Below, in pieces: positions 5,607 to 8,242 of a DNA stretch of 8,242 nucleotides (within the stretch, counting starts at the first letter, position 1; each line of letters opens with the position of its first letter). The translations under genes were made by a program, and so were the position numbers. Under the pieces are notes generated by a model that saw only the letters and a list, made by a program, of their open reading frames with translations, did not search any database and was not told where the DNA came from. The DNA comes from an uncultured Desulfomonile sp. (GTDB taxonomy: Bacteria > Desulfobacterota > Desulfomonilia > Desulfomonilales > Desulfomonilaceae), in NCBI GenBank assembly GCA_937915285.1, contig CALDNG010000289.1, positions 1-8,242 on the forward strand, read 5' to 3'.

Positions 5607-8194
5607 GTGTTCGGGAAAATCGTTGATTTTGGCAAGAATCTATCTGGGACGACACAAGCAGGTGAACTGCCGTCGGAGATAACAAGGCAATTTAATTCAG
5701 AAGCGTTGGATAGGGGGCTCAGGTTGGTAGAGTCCTCGCGAATTTCACATATCAATTTTGGTAGAGAAGCCTATTTTGGTCTTATTTCAGAGTCTTCAAC
5801 AAAAAGCTTTAATGTTCATGTAACCCTTGATCCAGAAACGCGAATTCTTTCCAAGGCGACCTGTGGCTGTTTCAGGTCTTCCACCCGCACATATTGCCAT
5901 CACATAGTAACCTTTGTTCGATATATACTCAGGACTGACGAGGAGACGGGAAAACTCAAGAGTCTTTGTGAGGATTTCCAGGAGAGTTTCTGGCATGAAA
6001 TAAGCTGGTTCGGTTTCAAGAATTTCGGAGATTCGTCACTCGGTTTCAGAGCGCATGTGAATCATGGTGGCGAAGGTCTGAGGTTAACCTTCTCTGATCG
6101 TGGTCCTGAAGAGATACTGGCTTTCATGCCTGGCGAGCGTCTTGTGGAGGAATTCCTTCACGAGTTTTTTGAGATAATTCGAAGGGACATAGACGCTACA
6201 GTTTTCAAGAGGATGTATGGCAGAAAGCTAAAGGATCCGAATGTTCCATCATTACGTCGCAAGCCTTGGCAATATACGGAGGATGAACTCGAACTTAACA
6301 AGCGGGGCATCAAGTCTACACGCCAGAGCATGGAAGAGAGCATATGGAACAGGATTGCAAAAGTGGGCTTTCTGCTCGCCGGTCGTATGGGGGGGGAGTT
6401 CAAATTCAATTTTCTTGAGCACAGGGATGAGTTAATTGTTGATGGCATGGATGACGAGGGGGAAACCATCCTTCGCTTTATACCGCCGAGAACGCTGATT
6501 GGTCCGGTCATTGAGCGAGCGGACAAGAAAAATATCATCGGCTCAGATCTTCTGATAAATCCCAAGCCACTGGAAACCGGATATAAGTTGGAGGTAACCG
6601 AGTCGTCATCGTTGCTCATCCGCCCAATTGTTTGTAACCCTGATGATGACGCTATCGGGGATGACCGGTTTATTGACAGGTCTACACTTGAAAAACAACT
6701 CTTTGGAGCATATTACTTTTTTCCGGATTACGGTTTTTACCGTATTCATGTAAGCCTGACCAACCTGCCCTCCGAGTTTTTCTCACCTCAGAAAAGAATA
6801 GTGGTGGCTCCTGAAAAGATTTCTCAATTCCTCAAGGAAAATCTGGAGCTTCTACGAAGCGAGCCATCCATAATCATAGACAGCGCTTTACTGGAAAGAG
6901 AAACCGTAGATAAATGCGAAAAAGTCATTGTCAACCACAAGTTTGCGGAATCAGGGAAAGTCAAACTTGAGATCAGTTATGATTATGGCGCTTTTACTAT
7001 CTCTTTCGGTGAAATCGTAGACGCAAAAAAGAAAAACCAGCGTTATATAGTGCGGGGCTCCAAATGGATAGACACCCTTGGAGCAGAGTTTGCCTGGATA
7101 AATGGGGCCGCTATAGAGCCTAACCTGGAAGAAGGTGACCTCAATTTATCCAAGGTCGAGTATCTCCGTTTTCTTGCCTTGCAAGACAGGATGGAGAAGA
7201 AATATGCGACGGCCAGGCTGAAAGACTGGTTCCAGAACCTGGATGGTTTGAAAGCTCCGACAAAGTTGCCGTCTGTTCGTGCCATGAAAGGCAAGCTCAG
7301 GGCTTACCAGAAAAATGGTTATGGGTGGCTCTGGATTCTATATGAGAACGGATTCTCCGGACTACTGTGCGACGACATGGGTCTTGGCAAGACCCACCAG
7401 GTCATGGCTCTCATGACAGGTGTCCAGAAAAACGGTCAGAAGGAAGGTGAAACGCCCAGATTTCTAGTCGTTTGTCCAACCACGGTGCTCAGCCACTGGT
7501 ATGACAAGGTAATGGAATATTGCCCATACCTCGATCCATTTGTTTATCATGGCGCCGATCGAGCGTCTCAAGGGGGTTGGGAAAATCATCACCTGATAAT
7601 AACATCTTACGGTATAGCTCTGAGAGATCGCGAAATACTTGCGGAACAGAGTTTTGACCTGATGATACTGGACGAAGTCCAGGCGGTGAAAAACCGGCTG
7701 ACTAAGACCTATCATGCGATCAAATCCCTTAGCGCCAAATGCGTGATCGGTCTGACAGGCACACCTATAGAAAATAGTGTGACGGAATTGAAGGCCCTGT
7801 TTGACATCACCCTGCCTGGATATTTTGTTTCTGAAACCGTTTTTGAGACTTATTTCAGGATTCCGATAGAAGAAGGTTCGGACATTAACGCCAAAGATCG
7901 TCTGGCGAAGCTGATACATCCTTTTACGCTGCGAAGGAAAAAGGAACAGGTCCTTAAAGAGCTTCCTCCAAAAATTGAAGACATCAGACGGTGCGATCTG
8001 AGTGAAACCCAATATAGACTTTACAGGGATGTAGTCGACAATCAGGGTAAACAGCTCGTTCAAACTCTCAAAGACCCGGATAAGACGGTTCCTTACATGC
8101 ATATATTCGCAATCTTGAACTACCTGAAACAGATTTGCGATCATCCGGCTTTGCTTGAAGGAGAGACAACAGACTACTCGAAATACGAATCCGG
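5607..8194 (+). CDS. SNF2/SWI2-family ATPase with N-terminal SWIM zinc finger, partial (3' end missing)
   Basis: DNA-dependent ATPase of helicase superfamily 2, about 862 residues visible and open at the contig end. The N-terminus holds a SWIM-type zinc finger, CxCx8CxH, with Cys86, Cys88, Cys97 and His99, probably for nucleic-acid or protein binding. Residues about 110-540 show no motif I can name. The first helicase lobe starts at LRAYQ (564-568). It continues with DDMGLGKT (589-596, motif I), FLVVCPTTVLSHW (motif Ia), LDEVQ (688-692; motif II is DEVQ rather than the commoner DEAQ or DEGH), LTGTPIEN (716-723, motif III) and HPFTLRRKKEQVLKELPPK. The frame runs into CDHPALLEGETTDYSKYESG, the usual linker before lobe 2, then meets adapter sequence. 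Lobe 2 (motifs IV-VI) is absent because the contig ends, not because the gene is broken. The start is GTG behind AGAGGAG. Proteins of this build are common in bacteria, but their exact role is unknown. Confidence 0.92.
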
Positions 8195-8242
8195 AGATCG
8201 GAAGAGCACACGTCTGAACTCCAGTCACGAGTGGATATCTCG
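8195..8242. other. Untrimmed Illumina TruSeq-type adapter plus index (not genomic)
   Basis: Bases 8195-8228 equal the standard 34-base TruSeq read-through adapter, beginning AGATCGGAAGAGC and ending CTCCAGTCAC. GAGTGGAT (8229-8236) sits where the index belongs and agrees with TruSeq LT index 23 as I remember it. ATCTCG (8237-8242) is the start of the constant sequence after the index. In the SNF2 frame it translates to the well-known artefact peptide RKSTRLNSSH, and on the minus strand to MTGVQTCALPI. Nothing biological should be annotated here. Confidence 0.98.

Noticed and set aside
6158..6619. 153-residue minus-strand reading frame
   Set aside because: It is antisense to an uninterrupted, well-supported SNF2 coding frame; it has serine-rich shadow composition and no recognisable motif.
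5253..8194. SNF2 gene plus exporter as an anti-phage defence island
   Set aside because: SNF2 ATPases occur in systems such as DISARM, but no methyltransferase, PLD nuclease or other partner is visible, and the exporter is an ordinary Ybh-type transporter.
1..8242. CRISPR array, tRNA/rRNA gene, insertion sequence or attachment site
   Set aside because: No regularly spaced repeats, no cloverleaf or ribosomal RNA sequence, no transposase or terminal inverted repeats were seen on reading both strands.

Overview
The window looks like one contig of a Gram-negative (diderm) bacterium. It carries a complete promoter-to-permease ABC exporter operon with a membrane-fusion subunit, and base composition is moderate. 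Gene content and protein style would fit a Desulfobacterota/deltaproteobacterial-type genome, but that is an impression, not something the sequence proves. The contig is bounded by artefact on the right: the last 48 bases are an untrimmed Illumina TruSeq-type adapter with its index, so native sequence ends at about 8194.

Minus strand, 5329 down to 1: one tight operon, read right to left. A TTGAGA/TATGAT promoter is followed by a YbhG-like membrane-fusion (HlyD-type) protein, two separate ABC ATPases, a YbhS-like ABC-2 permease and a YbhR-like ABC-2 permease. The last permease is cut by the left edge of the window, with roughly 30-40 residues missing. Gene order is that of E. coli ybhG-ybhF-ybhS-ybhR, except that the double ATPase YbhF is two genes here. 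Spacing is 3, 5 and 21 bp, and the two permeases overlap by 4 bp. The products should form one inner-membrane exporter: heterodimeric ATPase, heterodimeric permease and periplasmic adaptor. The two ATPases are complementary in their defects: the first lacks the H-loop histidine and the second lacks a normal LSGGQ signature. This predicts one consensus and one degenerate ATP site.

5253-5606: a divergent, very AT-rich control region. It has an extended -10 promoter for each direction, a perfect 15-bp palindrome, and two further copies of its half-site about three helical turns apart.

Plus strand, 5607 to about 8194: the N-terminal roughly 862 residues of a SWIM-zinc-finger SNF2/SWI2-family ATPase. 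It starts at GTG behind a strong ribosome binding site. The second helicase lobe is missing because the contig stops at the adapter.

I found no convincing undescribed system. The most consequential observations are the adapter artefact, the split and asymmetric ATPase pair, and the palindrome with phased half-sites between the divergent genes.
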